Positions 51,880 through 60,072 of a stretch of DNA of 64,000 nucleotides are shown in pieces (position 1 is the stretch's first letter; each line of letters begins with the position of its first letter). A program made the translations under genes and the position numbers. This DNA comes from Alphaproteobacteria bacterium (GTDB lineage Bacteria > Pseudomonadota > Alphaproteobacteria > UBA8366). Below the pieces are notes generated by a model. The model did no database searches, was not told the origin of the DNA, and worked only from the letters and a program-made list of their open reading frames with translations. The stretch covers positions 206,627 to 270,626 of the forward strand of contig WHUA01000006.1 in the NCBI GenBank assembly GCA_009377445.1, written 5' to 3'.

Positions 51880-51988
51880 CGGCTGTCCTTTCCGTCCCGG
51901 CAAATGGCCAATGCGAGATTTGTAGCATGTTCGCGAAGGGCCGAAAGGGGCCGCGTGCGCGCGCCTCGGCGCAATGCGGCGCCGGCCG

Positions 51989-54436
51989 TCACCACCTGTA
52001 GCGCAGCGTGCCCAGCACTGTACGGCGCCCGCCATAAGCGCAGCCGTTGAGCGAGAAGCATCCGGCGACGTATTCCTTGTCGAAAAGATTGCTGACGTTG
52101 ATGGCGAGGCGCAGGTTCCGCCACTCGTAACGGAGCGCGGCATCCACCACAGTGAAAGCTGGCACATCGAACGTGTTGGCGAAATCGCCGGCGGTCGAGC
52201 CGACATACCGAACGCCCGTGCCGAAGCTCAGCCCTTGGAGAATGCCCCCTTCGACCTTGTAATCCCCCCACAAGGACGCGAGGTGCTCGGGCACCTGGGT
52301 CGGCCGCTTGCCCATATCGATGTCGTTGCTCTCGGTGACTTCGGCGTGGTTGTAGGAATAGGAGGCGATGACGTCGAGGCCGAATCCGAGGCTCAGAAGT
52401 CCGCCAAGCTCGATTCCGCGGGATGTGACCTCGCCGATCTGCGTGCTGAAGGCCGGGTTCACCGGGTCCGGGGTCAGCAGATTCTGCTGCTTGATCTGAT
52501 AGGCGGAGAGAGTGACGAAGGTTTCCTGCCCTTTGGGCTGGAATTTCACGCCGACCTCGAACTGGTCGCCGGTTCTGGGCTCGAAGGCGTTGCCGAGGCG
52601 ATCTGTGCCGCTGACGGGTTGGAAGGTCTGTGCAAAGCCAGCGTAGGGCGCAATACCCGTATCGAAGAGATAGACGAGGCCGGATCGAAAGGTAAAGGCG
52701 TCGTCCCTCTGCTTCGTTTGGGTGTTCGCGAGGTTGTCGTCCGTGACGCTTCGCGCCCAGTCCTGCCGGCCGCCGAGCAGAAGCGCCCACTTGTTGAGCT
52801 TGATCTGGTCCTGGAAGTAGATGCCGAGTTGATCCAGCGTCTGCGAGACATCGTTGGACGGTGAGGCAGGCAACGAGAATCCTTGACCATAGACGGGATC
52901 GAAAAGATCGATGGCCGAGGCTGTGCCGAAGCGGGCGACCTCATCATAGCTCTGCCGCCGAAAATCGAGACCGGCCAAAGCCGTGTGATTGAGCGGCCCG
53001 GTGTCGACCTTGGCCTCGAGCTGATTGTCGAGGACGAGCACATCGGTCGTCGATTCGGCGGCGAAGGCAAAGCGATCCATCGTGCGGAGATCCCCCTGGA
53101 GCGCGATGGCCTGTACGGAGCGGTGCTCCACGGCGTTGTGGCCAAAGCGGAAATTCTGACGCGCGGTCCAGTCGCTGTTGAGATTGTGGCGGAACATGTA
53201 TCCGCCGGAATAGTTATCCGTATCGTAGAAATCGTCCGGCTCGTTGAGGAAGCGGTTGGTTGGGACTGTGCCGTTGGGATTCGAAAACACCGTGCCGCTG
53301 GCCGGGAGGTAGCGGACGTAGATGGTCCGGTCCTGCTTGAATTCGCCGAGCAACGTCAGGGAGGTTTTCGCGTTCGGCCGCCACGTCACGGCCGGCGCCA
53401 CGAACCACCGGTCGTCGGGCACATAGTCGATCTGCGTATCGCTGTCGCGGACGAGGCCGGTCAGCCGATAGGACCACGTGCCGGCATCGTCGATCGGGCC
53501 GCCGAGATCGACCGCGCCTTGTTTGCGCTCGAAGCTGCCGCCTTCGAGCATGACCTCCCGGAACGATGTCGCCGTGGGAAGCTTGGTGACGAGGTTGACC
53601 AGCCCGCCGGGCGATCCCTGGCCGTAGAGCACTGCCGCAGGCCCGCGCAGGATCTCGATCCGCTCGAACGCATACGGCTCGGCGCGGCCGTCGCCGTTCC
53701 ACAGTTGCTGGCGCATGCCGTCGCGGTAGATGTCGGCATTGGCCTGCGTGAAGCCACGCACGGAGAAGACGTCGAAAAGCGAGGAGCTTCCTTCCGCTTC
53801 GGTTCTCACCCCCGGCGAATAGCGCAATGCCTCGCCGACGCTCTGGACGTTCTGGTCTTCCATCTGCTGGCGCGTTATGACCGTAATCGACTGTGGGGTC
53901 TCGATCAGCGGCGTGTCGGTCTTGGTGCCGGTTGCGCTGCGCGTCGCCACGTAGCCGTCGACGGGCCCCCACGCGGTCTCGCCTTTTCCCTCCACGGTGA
54001 TGGGATCGAGCGTCAGGGCGCCCTCACTTCCTTTGCCGGCCTTCGTCAAGACGACGCTGTTGCCCTCGGTGAAGCGCCAGGTCACGCCGCTGCCCGACAG
54101 TAATTGTTGCAGCGCCTGCTCCGGCGTCATGCGTCCGCTCACCCCTCGGGTTGCGAGGCCGGCGAGCGTCCTATGATCGACGGAGACCTGGTAACCCGAC
54201 TGCTTGCCGAATGCGGTAAGTGCGCTGGACAGGGGCTGCGGCGGTATGTGGAAGGCGATCTGACTTTGCGCAGGCGCTTGCGCCACCGAGGGAGAGGGCG
54301 GGGAAGGCGGCGCGGATGCTACGGGCGTCGGCTGCGCTGCCGACGCCGTGGCCGCCAGGCATGCCGCGAGAGAAGTCGCTGCAAACCACGAAAATCTAGT
54401 CGGCACGCCCATGGATCGAGACATCGCATTCCCCAT
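51989..54436 (-). CDS. TonB-dependent siderophore receptor with N-terminal signalling (STN) domain
   Basis: This 815-residue protein has a signal peptide (FSWFAATSLAACLAATASA), a Pro-rich linker, an STN domain (about 60-130, IAFHIPPQPLSSALTAFGKQSGYQVSVD), a plug (TPQSITVITRQQMEDQNVQSVGEALRYSPGV, IEILRGPAAVLYGQGSPGGLVNLVTK) and a 22-strand barrel ending in YRW. STN receptors talk to a FecR-type protein in the periplasm, and just such a protein and a sigma factor are encoded upstream. It resembles ferric siderophore receptors of the FhuA/FpvA group. An ATG four codons later is an alternate start. Confidence 0.93.
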   Translation of the reverse strand: MGNAMSRSMGVPTRFSWFAATSLAACLAATASAAQPTPVASAPPSPPSPSVAQAPAQSQIAFHIPPQPLSSALTAFGKQSGYQVSVDHRTLAGLATRGVSGRMTPEQALQQLLSGSGVTWRFTEGNSVVLTKAGKGSEGALTLDPITVEGKGETAWGPVDGYVATRSATGTKTDTPLIETPQSITVITRQQMEDQNVQSVGEALRYSPGVRTEAEGSSSLFDVFSVRGFTQANADIYRDGMRQQLWNGDGRAEPYAFERIEILRGPAAVLYGQGSPGGLVNLVTKLPTATSFREVMLEGGSFERKQGAVDLGGPIDDAGTWSYRLTGLVRDSDTQIDYVPDDRWFVAPAVTWRPNAKTSLTLLGEFKQDRTIYVRYLPASGTVFSNPNGTVPTNRFLNEPDDFYDTDNYSGGYMFRHNLNSDWTARQNFRFGHNAVEHRSVQAIALQGDLRTMDRFAFAAESTTDVLVLDNQLEAKVDTGPLNHTALAGLDFRRQSYDEVARFGTASAIDLFDPVYGQGFSLPASPSNDVSQTLDQLGIYFQDQIKLNKWALLLGGRQDWARSVTDDNLANTQTKQRDDAFTFRSGLVYLFDTGIAPYAGFAQTFQPVSGTDRLGNAFEPRTGDQFEVGVKFQPKGQETFVTLSAYQIKQQNLLTPDPVNPAFSTQIGEVTSRGIELGGLLSLGFGLDVIASYSYNHAEVTESNDIDMGKRPTQVPEHLASLWGDYKVEGGILQGLSFGTGVRYVGSTAGDFANTFDVPAFTVVDAALRYEWRNLRLAINVSNLFDKEYVAGCFSLNGCAYGGRRTVLGTLRYRW

Positions 54437-54453
54437 TTCTCGTTTTCAGTATC

Positions 54454-54482
54454 GTTATGCGAATGAAAGGCATTTGCATAAC
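54454..54482. promoter_or_regulatory. 29-bp palindrome upstream of the TonB-dependent receptor
   Basis: GTTATGCGAATG and CATTTGCATAAC are 12-bp inverted arms with one mismatch around AAAGG. The site lies 18-46 bp before the receptor start. In the reading direction GAACTT (54511-54506) and CGTCT (54492-54488) further up have the look of an ECF-type promoter with 13 bp between them, so transcription would begin inside the palindrome. It could be an operator or an RNA hairpin. Confidence 0.55.
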
Positions 54483-54551
54483 AGAGGAGACGAAGCTGGG
54501 TGGGGAAGTTCTCGTGACGCCGCAAAAAAATCGGACGGCGGGCGCCATGTC

Positions 54552-55547
54552 TCAAAAGTCGGATACCGTCAGCAGGTACGGCGTTACCTCGCGGACGACG
54601 CCGCCGAAGGGGTTTGCGAGGACTTTGAGCGCGCGCGCAGGGTCGCGCAGGTCGAAGACGCCGGTCACGCGGCGTTGCTTCAAGGATGGACTCACGACGA
54701 GAACTGCGCCGCGGTGATATCGGGCGATGGCGTCGAGCACGTCGGGGACGGCGGCGTCTTCCACGACGAGGCGACCGCCGCGCCACGCGGCGATGTCTTC
54801 GGCGACGACGGTTGCCTTGGCGGGCACGCCGGTTTCCCGGTCGACCGCGAGGCGCTGACCCGGCGACAAAGCGAATTCCTGTGCGCCCGGCGTTCCTGCA
54901 TAGGCGACGCGCACGGAGCCGCTGGCGACGGCCACCGACAGCGTCGCCTCGGTCAAGGCGACGTCGAAGGCGGTTCCCGTCACCGTCACGGTGAGCGCAC
55001 CGGCCTTTACCGAGAACGGACGGGCGGAGTCCTGGCTGACCTGGAAAAAAGCTTCGCCCTGCAACAGCGTGACGGTGCGGCCGTCGGCCGCAAAGTGTGT
55101 CGAGATCGCGGTGTCGGCGCTCAAATGGACGCTGGAGCCGTCCTCCAGGAGGATCTCGCGCGCTTCGGCTGCGGCGGTCGTATAGCTCGCCCGAAGCCAA
55201 GTCGTAAGCTCCGGCGCGGCCACAAAGAGTACAAGGCACGCCGCCAACGCGGCCGTCATGGCGAGGGCGAAGCGCTGCCGCCCCATTCCATGAGCCGCGA
55301 GGCGCTTGCGTCCGGTCGAAGCAGGTCTGTCCTCCCAGGTCTCGGCGAAAACCGGCCTGATGTCGCCCGCGAGCGTCCATGCCTTCCGGGTGAGCGCCCA
55401 CGCCCGCCCGTGCGCCTCGTCCTCGGCGATCCAGTCATCCACAGCGCGCAGGAGCGCTTCGTCGTTCGGCGCGGCCTGGACGCGGTGGAGCCAAGCGACG
55501 GCCTGCTGCAAAACCGCGTCGGGCAGGATATCGGTCTTGCGGCTCAT
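54552..55547 (-). CDS. FecR-type anti-sigma factor/signal transducer
   Basis: This 331-residue inner-membrane protein has an N-terminal cytoplasmic anti-sigma part (DUF4880: LQQAVAWLHRVQAAPNDEALLRAVDDWIAEDEAHGRAW), one membrane helix near 93-112 (FALAMTAALAACLVLFVAA), the periplasmic FecR domain (GEAFFQVSQDSARPFSVKAGALTVTVTGTAFDV), and a C-terminal STN-like part (RRVTGVFDLRDPARALKVLANPF). It should bind the STN domain of the receptor and release or activate the sigma factor. Its gene follows that of the sigma factor after 108 bp. Confidence 0.92.
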   Translation of the reverse strand: MSRKTDILPDAVLQQAVAWLHRVQAAPNDEALLRAVDDWIAEDEAHGRAWALTRKAWTLAGDIRPVFAETWEDRPASTGRKRLAAHGMGRQRFALAMTAALAACLVLFVAAPELTTWLRASYTTAAAEAREILLEDGSSVHLSADTAISTHFAADGRTVTLLQGEAFFQVSQDSARPFSVKAGALTVTVTGTAFDVALTEATLSVAVASGSVRVAYAGTPGAQEFALSPGQRLAVDRETGVPAKATVVAEDIAAWRGGRLVVEDAAVPDVLDAIARYHRGAVLVVSPSLKQRRVTGVFDLRDPARALKVLANPFGGVVREVTPYLLTVSDF

Positions 55548-55655
55548 CCTGTGCGCTTTCCCGCAAAATCGCCGGGGCGGGCGGGCCTGGCCCCTTTCGC
55601 CATACCTAATCGACGTTCCCCGCGCGCAGATTTCTCACGCCGCACCACAGCTCCC

Positions 55656-56174
55656 TCAATCCGCCGGGATCTGCAAGCGCCTGGCGATATGGAACAGCGC
55701 CTCCTGGGTCCATCGCCCCGCAGTCGCGAGCGAGACATCGAGGCGATCTGCGATCTGCTGCAGGGTGCAGCCGCCGAGCCGGTGCATCTCGAAGGCGAGG
55801 CGCACCCGGTCGGGAAGCTCGGCGAGGGCGGCTTCGACGCATCGGAGCTCGTCGCGATAGAGCGCCACGTCTTCCGGGGACGGGGTGGACAGCGCCGAAA
55901 CGCCGGCCCGGCTCCGTGCATCGTTTCGCCGCGTCTCGGCCGACAACCGCCGCGACCAGTCGAGCGCCACGTTGCGGACGATCCTGTAAAGATAGGCGAC
56001 GGGCTGTTCTATCCGTATTTCCGCGGCTCTGGCCGGGACGAAGCGGATATAGGCCTCCTGCACCACGTCTTCGGCGCGGGCGCGGCAGCCGACGATGGGG
56101 GCGGCGTAGTCGATCAGCGCCGCCCTGTGCGCCAGGTACAGCTTGAGCCTCGTCTCGTCGTGATTGAACGCCAT
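55656..56174 (-). CDS. ECF sigma factor, FecI type
   Basis: With the ATG before AFNHDETRLK the protein has 172 residues, normal for FecI. A longer frame begins with a TTG inside the 17-bp palindrome and is unlikely. It shows sigma region 2 (RAEDVVQEAYIRFV, YLYRIVRNVALDWSRR) and region 4 (ALAELPDRVRLAFEMHRLGGCTLQQIADRLDVSLATAGRW). It should direct RNA polymerase to the receptor promoter when the ligand is sensed. It lies divergent from the radical SAM gene. Confidence 0.9.
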   Translation of the reverse strand: MAFNHDETRLKLYLAHRAALIDYAAPIVGCRARAEDVVQEAYIRFVPARAAEIRIEQPVAYLYRIVRNVALDWSRRLSAETRRNDARSRAGVSALSTPSPEDVALYRDELRCVEAALAELPDRVRLAFEMHRLGGCTLQQIADRLDVSLATAGRWTQEALFHIARRLQIPAD

Positions 56175-56259
56175 GCCGCCCTGGTAGCCTCTCCCCGAGC
56201 CACCGGGACGGCCGTTGGAACGGCCGATTTTTGCGGCGGCATCAAAGACCTTATCGTAG

Positions 56260-56276
56260 TTGAGAACGGTTCTCAA
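56260..56276. promoter_or_regulatory. Fur/Irr-like iron box between the ECF sigma and radical SAM genes
   Basis: TTGAGAACGGTTCTCAA is a perfect 8-1-8 palindrome. It matches the TGAGAAnnnTTCTCA core known from Fur boxes and is close to the alphaproteobacterial Irr box (TTTAGAAnnnTTCTAAA). It lies about 86 bp before the sigma factor ATG and about 91 bp before the radical SAM ATG chosen here. On the minus strand TTGAGA could be the -35 and GATAAG the -10 (15 bp apart), so a bound repressor would block transcription. Confidence 0.7.
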
Positions 56277-56366
56277 ATAGTCTTACGCATGCGGGAAAGC
56301 GGCTGCCTTTGCGCCGGCGTCGCCCTCGGGGTTGGCTTGGCGGGCGCGGCGGCATACATTCCACGA

Positions 56367-58706
56367 ATGGCGGCGCCGGAGCCGGTGCGGGAGGCATGCG
56401 TGCAGGTAGATCTGATCGATCTGACGAGCGACTACATCCCGCTCTCCCTGTTCTATATCAAGAGCTACGCGGAGACCGACCCGCTGATCGGCCGGGATGG
56501 CCGGATCGAGGTCGTGGTCCCGGAAGACGCCTCGAACGCCGCGCGGACTGCCGCCGAGATTGCCGCGCGCAAGCCCGACGTGGTCGGGTTCTCCTGCTAC
56601 ATCTGGAACATGCTCCACACGATGGAGATCGCGCGCCTGGTCAAGCAGCATGCGCCTGCGACCACCGTCGTCGTCGGCGGGCCGGACGTGTCCTCCGTGC
56701 CGAAGAAGGCGCTCGACACCTATCCCTGGATCGACGTCGTGGTGCGGGGCGAGGGCGAGGAGACCTTCCGCGAGCTGCTCTGCCATTGGCTGGAGCGCGG
56801 CAAGCCCTCCGTCGAGCCGGACCTGCGCGCCATCCAGGGCCTGGGTTTCCGCGACAAGGGCGAGATCGTGCTGACCGAGCGGCGGCCGTTCATCGAGAAT
56901 CTCGATGTCATCCCGTCGCCCTATCTCAACGGCTGCATCGACCTGAAGGCCGAGAAGCGCTCGATCCTGTTCGAGACATACCGCGGCTGCCCCTTCAAAT
57001 GCAGCTTCTGCTACTACCCGAAGGACTACGGCAACCTGCTGCACAGCTTTTCGTTGGAGCGGGTCCGCCGGGATCTGGGCAACATCCTCAGAAGCGGCGC
57101 CAAGTCGGTCTTCCTGATGGACCCGACCTTCAACGTGCCGCCGAAGCGCGCCAAGGAAATCCTGCGCTTCATCGCCGAGAACCGTGCTTCGGACGACCTG
57201 TCGGTCACCACCGAGCTGCGCGTCGACCTGCTGGACCAGGAATTCATGGCCCTCCTGAAGCAGGCGGGCATCTCGGTCGTCGAGATCGGGCTGCAGAGCT
57301 CGAACGACGCCGCGCTCCGCGCCGTCGACCGCAAGCAGAGCATGCGCAAGATCACCGAGAACGTGCGCTACCTGCAATCGATCGGGATCGAGGTGGTGTT
57401 CCAGCTCATCTTCGGCCTGCCGGAGGACACCTACGAGGATTACCTCGAATCGCTGGATTTCTGCGTCGGCCTCGACGCGACCAAGATCGAGCCCTATCGC
57501 CTGCAGCTATTGCCCGGCACGCCGATGTACGACAACGCTGCGCTGCTGGGGCTGGAGTTCGTCGACCGCGGCGACCGCAAGATTGTCCGCACCCGGACCA
57601 TGAGCAAGGAGGACATCGAGCGGGCGGAGATGCTGACCCGCCTGCTCGAATGCTTCTACGACGACAAGGTCGCGCGCGACGCCTTCAAATGGCTCGCCCG
57701 CCATCGCGGCATGAGCTATGCGCGGCTGATCGAGGACTACATGACCTGGCGGCTGACGCAGCCGTCCTCGCTCGTCGCCTGGCGGGAGGAGGGCAGCCGG
57801 CACATCGCCGACTTCATCCGCGCCCGCGTGCCAGAGCGGACGGAGGCAGTGGTGGCGCTGGTGCAGGACCTGCTGCGTTACGACCGCTTTACCAGCCCGC
57901 TGCACGAGATCGAGCAGCACGTCCTCGTCCGCTTCGACCACGACGTGGCGGCGATCGCCGCGGGCGAGGACGGCGGCCTGCCGCCGCGGCGCGAGACCTT
58001 CCTGCTGTTCCACAAGACGGATGCCGCGAGCACGAATTTCTTCAATGGGCGCTTCGTGCGGAAAAGCTTTCGCGGCGTGCCGGCGGACGCGCTCGGCTCC
58101 GCCGACCGGCTGCGCGAGGCCGGCCTCGATCCTGCGGAAGCGGTCGCCGTCGCCGAATGGCACCTCGCGGGCGAGCGTCCCGGTGCGGCGGAAGCGATCG
58201 CGCGCAAGGTGCTGGAGAAGTCGCCGCGCCAGGCGGATGCGCTGCACATACTGGCGCGCACGGCCGCGGCCGCGGGCAGGCTCGACCAGGCGCTGACGCA
58301 GGTGAAGCGCGCGATCAAGCTGAACCCTGGCGCAGCCGCCTATCACGTCACCCAGGGCAACGTCCTCGCCGGGGCGGAGCGGCTGCCCGACGCGATCCGG
58401 TCCTACGAGAAGGCGGTGGCGCTCGCGCCCGCGCTGGTCGAGCCGCGCTTCAACCTCGGCGTCTGCCTCGCCCACTGCGAGCGCTTCGAGGAGGCTATCG
58501 ATGCGCTGCGCCAGGTGGTCGAGATCAACCCCGAGCTCGCCGCCGGCCACTTCATCCTGGGCGAGATCCTGTTCGCCGCCGGCCGCGCCGCCGAGGCGGC
58601 GGCCTCATACCAGCGGACCCTCGAGCTGCACCCCGATCACCCCGATGCCCGCCGCGGGCTGGAGGCCGCGGTGCAGCAGATGCGGCGAACGCGGGCGTCG
58701 GTGTAA
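56367..58706 (+). CDS. B12-binding radical SAM protein (DUF4080) fused to C-terminal TPR repeats
   Basis: The ATG before AAPEPVREAC gives 779 residues; an ATG at 56289 would add 26 residues. Neither has a clear ribosome-binding site. An N-terminal B12-binding domain (LIDLTSDYIPLSLFYIKSYAETD, VVGFSCYIWNM, VVVGGPDVSSVP) leads to a radical SAM core with the iron-sulfur motif CxxxCxxC in YRGCPFKCSFCYY (near residue 212), then VSVVEIGLQSSND and FGLPEDTYEDY, a DUF4080 part, and finally four to five TPR units (about 610-770). Such enzymes do difficult radical methylations or rearrangements; the TPR part may hold a peptide or carrier. Substrate unknown. Its first bases face the iron box. Confidence 0.88.
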   Translation: MAAPEPVREACVQVDLIDLTSDYIPLSLFYIKSYAETDPLIGRDGRIEVVVPEDASNAARTAAEIAARKPDVVGFSCYIWNMLHTMEIARLVKQHAPATTVVVGGPDVSSVPKKALDTYPWIDVVVRGEGEETFRELLCHWLERGKPSVEPDLRAIQGLGFRDKGEIVLTERRPFIENLDVIPSPYLNGCIDLKAEKRSILFETYRGCPFKCSFCYYPKDYGNLLHSFSLERVRRDLGNILRSGAKSVFLMDPTFNVPPKRAKEILRFIAENRASDDLSVTTELRVDLLDQEFMALLKQAGISVVEIGLQSSNDAALRAVDRKQSMRKITENVRYLQSIGIEVVFQLIFGLPEDTYEDYLESLDFCVGLDATKIEPYRLQLLPGTPMYDNAALLGLEFVDRGDRKIVRTRTMSKEDIERAEMLTRLLECFYDDKVARDAFKWLARHRGMSYARLIEDYMTWRLTQPSSLVAWREEGSRHIADFIRARVPERTEAVVALVQDLLRYDRFTSPLHEIEQHVLVRFDHDVAAIAAGEDGGLPPRRETFLLFHKTDAASTNFFNGRFVRKSFRGVPADALGSADRLREAGLDPAEAVAVAEWHLAGERPGAAEAIARKVLEKSPRQADALHILARTAAAAGRLDQALTQVKRAIKLNPGAAAYHVTQGNVLAGAERLPDAIRSYEKAVALAPALVEPRFNLGVCLAHCERFEEAIDALRQVVEINPELAAGHFILGEILFAAGRAAEAAASYQRTLELHPDHPDARRGLEAAVQQMRRTRASV

Positions 58707-58740
58707 CGGGGGTTATATAGGTGTAACGGGGGTTATATAA
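58701..58740. repeat. 20-bp tandem duplication at the end of the radical SAM gene
   Basis: GTGTAACGGGGGTTATATAG is followed directly by the same 20 bases with a final A. The first copy contains the last codon and the TAA stop of the radical SAM gene, and the second lies just after it. Confidence 0.85.
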
Positions 58741-58744
58741 TAGT

Positions 58745-58885
58745 CGTCATTCGCCGATTTAATCGGCGAATCCACGGCTGCGTCGGCGCGCATGGACTCG
58801 CCGATCAAGTCGGCGAGTGACGGCCTAATTAATTTTATAACCAGATACTTACCGTCATTGCCCGACTTGATCGGGCAATCCGCGA
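58745..58885. repeat. REP-like units, GGA-stem-TGACG family, locus B (three units)
   Basis: Three units are seen: inverted ATTCGCCGATT/AATCGGCGAAT (58749-58771), forward ACTCGCCGA/TCGGCGAGT (58796-58818) and inverted ATTGCCCGA/TCGGGCAAT (58857-58879). The flanks ATGGA or its complement and TGACG or GTCA recur, while the stems differ and still pair. This fills the gap between two convergent genes. Confidence 0.87.
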
Positions 58886-58894
58886 ACGTTCCTC

Positions 58895-59542
58895 TCACCC
58901 CGGCGTCCACGCGTCCGGGTCTTCCAAAAACACCGCGACCTTCTCGATCGTTGGCTTGTCGAAGAACTTCTCCTTCTCCGCGCATTCCAGCACGTCCCAC
59001 CATGTGGTCAGCCCGTGCAGCTCGACGCCCGCGTCGTTCAGCTTCTTGATGCCGTCGGGAAAGATGCCGTAGTGGAAGACGACGAAGGTGTGCGCGCATT
59101 CCGCGCCCGCCTCGCGGATGCCGTCGATGAAGCTGAGCTTGCTGCCGCCATCCGTCGCCAGGTCTTCGATCAGCACGATCGTATCGCCCTCGCGGATGAC
59201 GCCCTCGATGCGCGCGTTGCGGCCGAAGCCCTTCGGCTTCTTGCGGATGTAGATCATCGGCAGGGCGAGACGGTCGGCGATCCAGGCGGCGAACGGGATG
59301 CCCGCCGTCTCGCCGCCGGCCACGGCGTCGATGGTCTTCACGTCGACCGCGCCGCGGATCTGGTCCGCCATCATCGCCATCAGCGTGCTGCGCGCTTCGG
59401 GAAATGAGATCAGCCGCCGGCAGTCGACATAAACCGGGCTCTTGCGCCCGCTGGTGAAGGTGAAGGGGTCGTCGGGGCGGAACAGCACGGACTCCGTCTC
59501 GATCAGGATGCGGGCGGCGGTGCGGGCCGGGCTCTCGGGCAT
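58895..59542 (-). CDS. pyrE: Orotate phosphoribosyltransferase
   Basis: This 215-residue enzyme joins orotate to PRPP to make orotidine 5'-phosphate in UMP synthesis. It shows TFTSGRKSPVYVDCRRLISFP, GGETAGIPFAAWIADRLALPMIYIRKKPKGFG and the PRPP-binding loop TIVLIEDLATDGGSK, in which Glu-Asp and Asp-Gly-Gly-Ser stand at the usual places. It is the only pyrimidine gene in the window. It starts 41 bp behind hspQ on the same strand. Confidence 0.93.
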   Translation of the reverse strand: MPESPARTAARILIETESVLFRPDDPFTFTSGRKSPVYVDCRRLISFPEARSTLMAMMADQIRGAVDVKTIDAVAGGETAGIPFAAWIADRLALPMIYIRKKPKGFGRNARIEGVIREGDTIVLIEDLATDGGSKLSFIDGIREAGAECAHTFVVFHYGIFPDGIKKLNDAGVELHGLTTWWDVLECAEKEKFFDKPTIEKVAVFLEDPDAWTPG

Positions 59543-59583
59543 GACGCGATGGATCCTTCAGTGCGGATGCTTAGTTCGGATGC

Positions 59584-59901
59584 TTAGTTCGTCTGGCGGC
59601 GCGGCACGTAGGCGCCCTTCTCGAAGCGGTCGAAATGCGCGCCGAGCAGGCGATGGCGGATCGGCCGCATGCTGTGGTCCGCTTCCAGGTTGCGCTCCGC
59701 CACATAGGTCGTGTGCTCCGCCTCGTGCACCAGCACATGATACCACGGCGCATCCTTCGGCGGGCGCGAGTCGGCCATGCGCTCGTACCACTCCTCGGTG
59801 CCCTGGAACACCGGATCGACATCCACGACGACCCCGCGATAATCGAACAGCCGGTGGTGGATGAGCTGGCCGGGACGGAATTGCGCTACGGAATTTGCCA
59901 T
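59584..59901 (-). CDS. hspQ: Heat shock protein HspQ (YccV, hemimethylated-DNA-binding-like)
   Basis: This 105-residue protein carries the YccV-like fold: AQFRPGQLIHHRLFDYRGVVVDVDPVFQ, APWYHVLVHEAEHTTYVAERNLEAD, then HRLLGAHFDRF. HspQ promotes Lon protease activity and binds hemimethylated DNA in studied species. It is found ahead of pyrE and divergent from the ThDP enzyme gene with 171 bp between, with no distinct promoter seen. Confidence 0.9.
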   Translation of the reverse strand: MANSVAQFRPGQLIHHRLFDYRGVVVDVDPVFQGTEEWYERMADSRPPKDAPWYHVLVHEAEHTTYVAERNLEADHSMRPIRHRLLGAHFDRFEKGAYVPRRQTN

Positions 59902-60072
59902 CGGGTTCCGGTTGGTCTGAGGCGGCGGTGGGCAATCTGCCGCGACGGGCGGGGGAAGTCTACCCGGATTCCGCTGTCGCTTCATCCGGGCTACGGGGTC
60001 ATCGATATTTGACTCCGCCTCCCATCCGCCCTTAAGTCCTCCTCTCCGAAAACCGCGCAGATATAGCTTCTC

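Noticed and set aside
54348..56288. Upstream extension of the radical SAM frame
   Set aside because: It runs antisense through fecR and the sigma gene without any motif. The B12-binding domain begins only after 56367.
58701..58885. CRISPR array
   Set aside because: The repeats here are palindromes with unequal spacing and varying stems, plus one 20-bp tandem duplication. There are no regular spacers and no cas genes.
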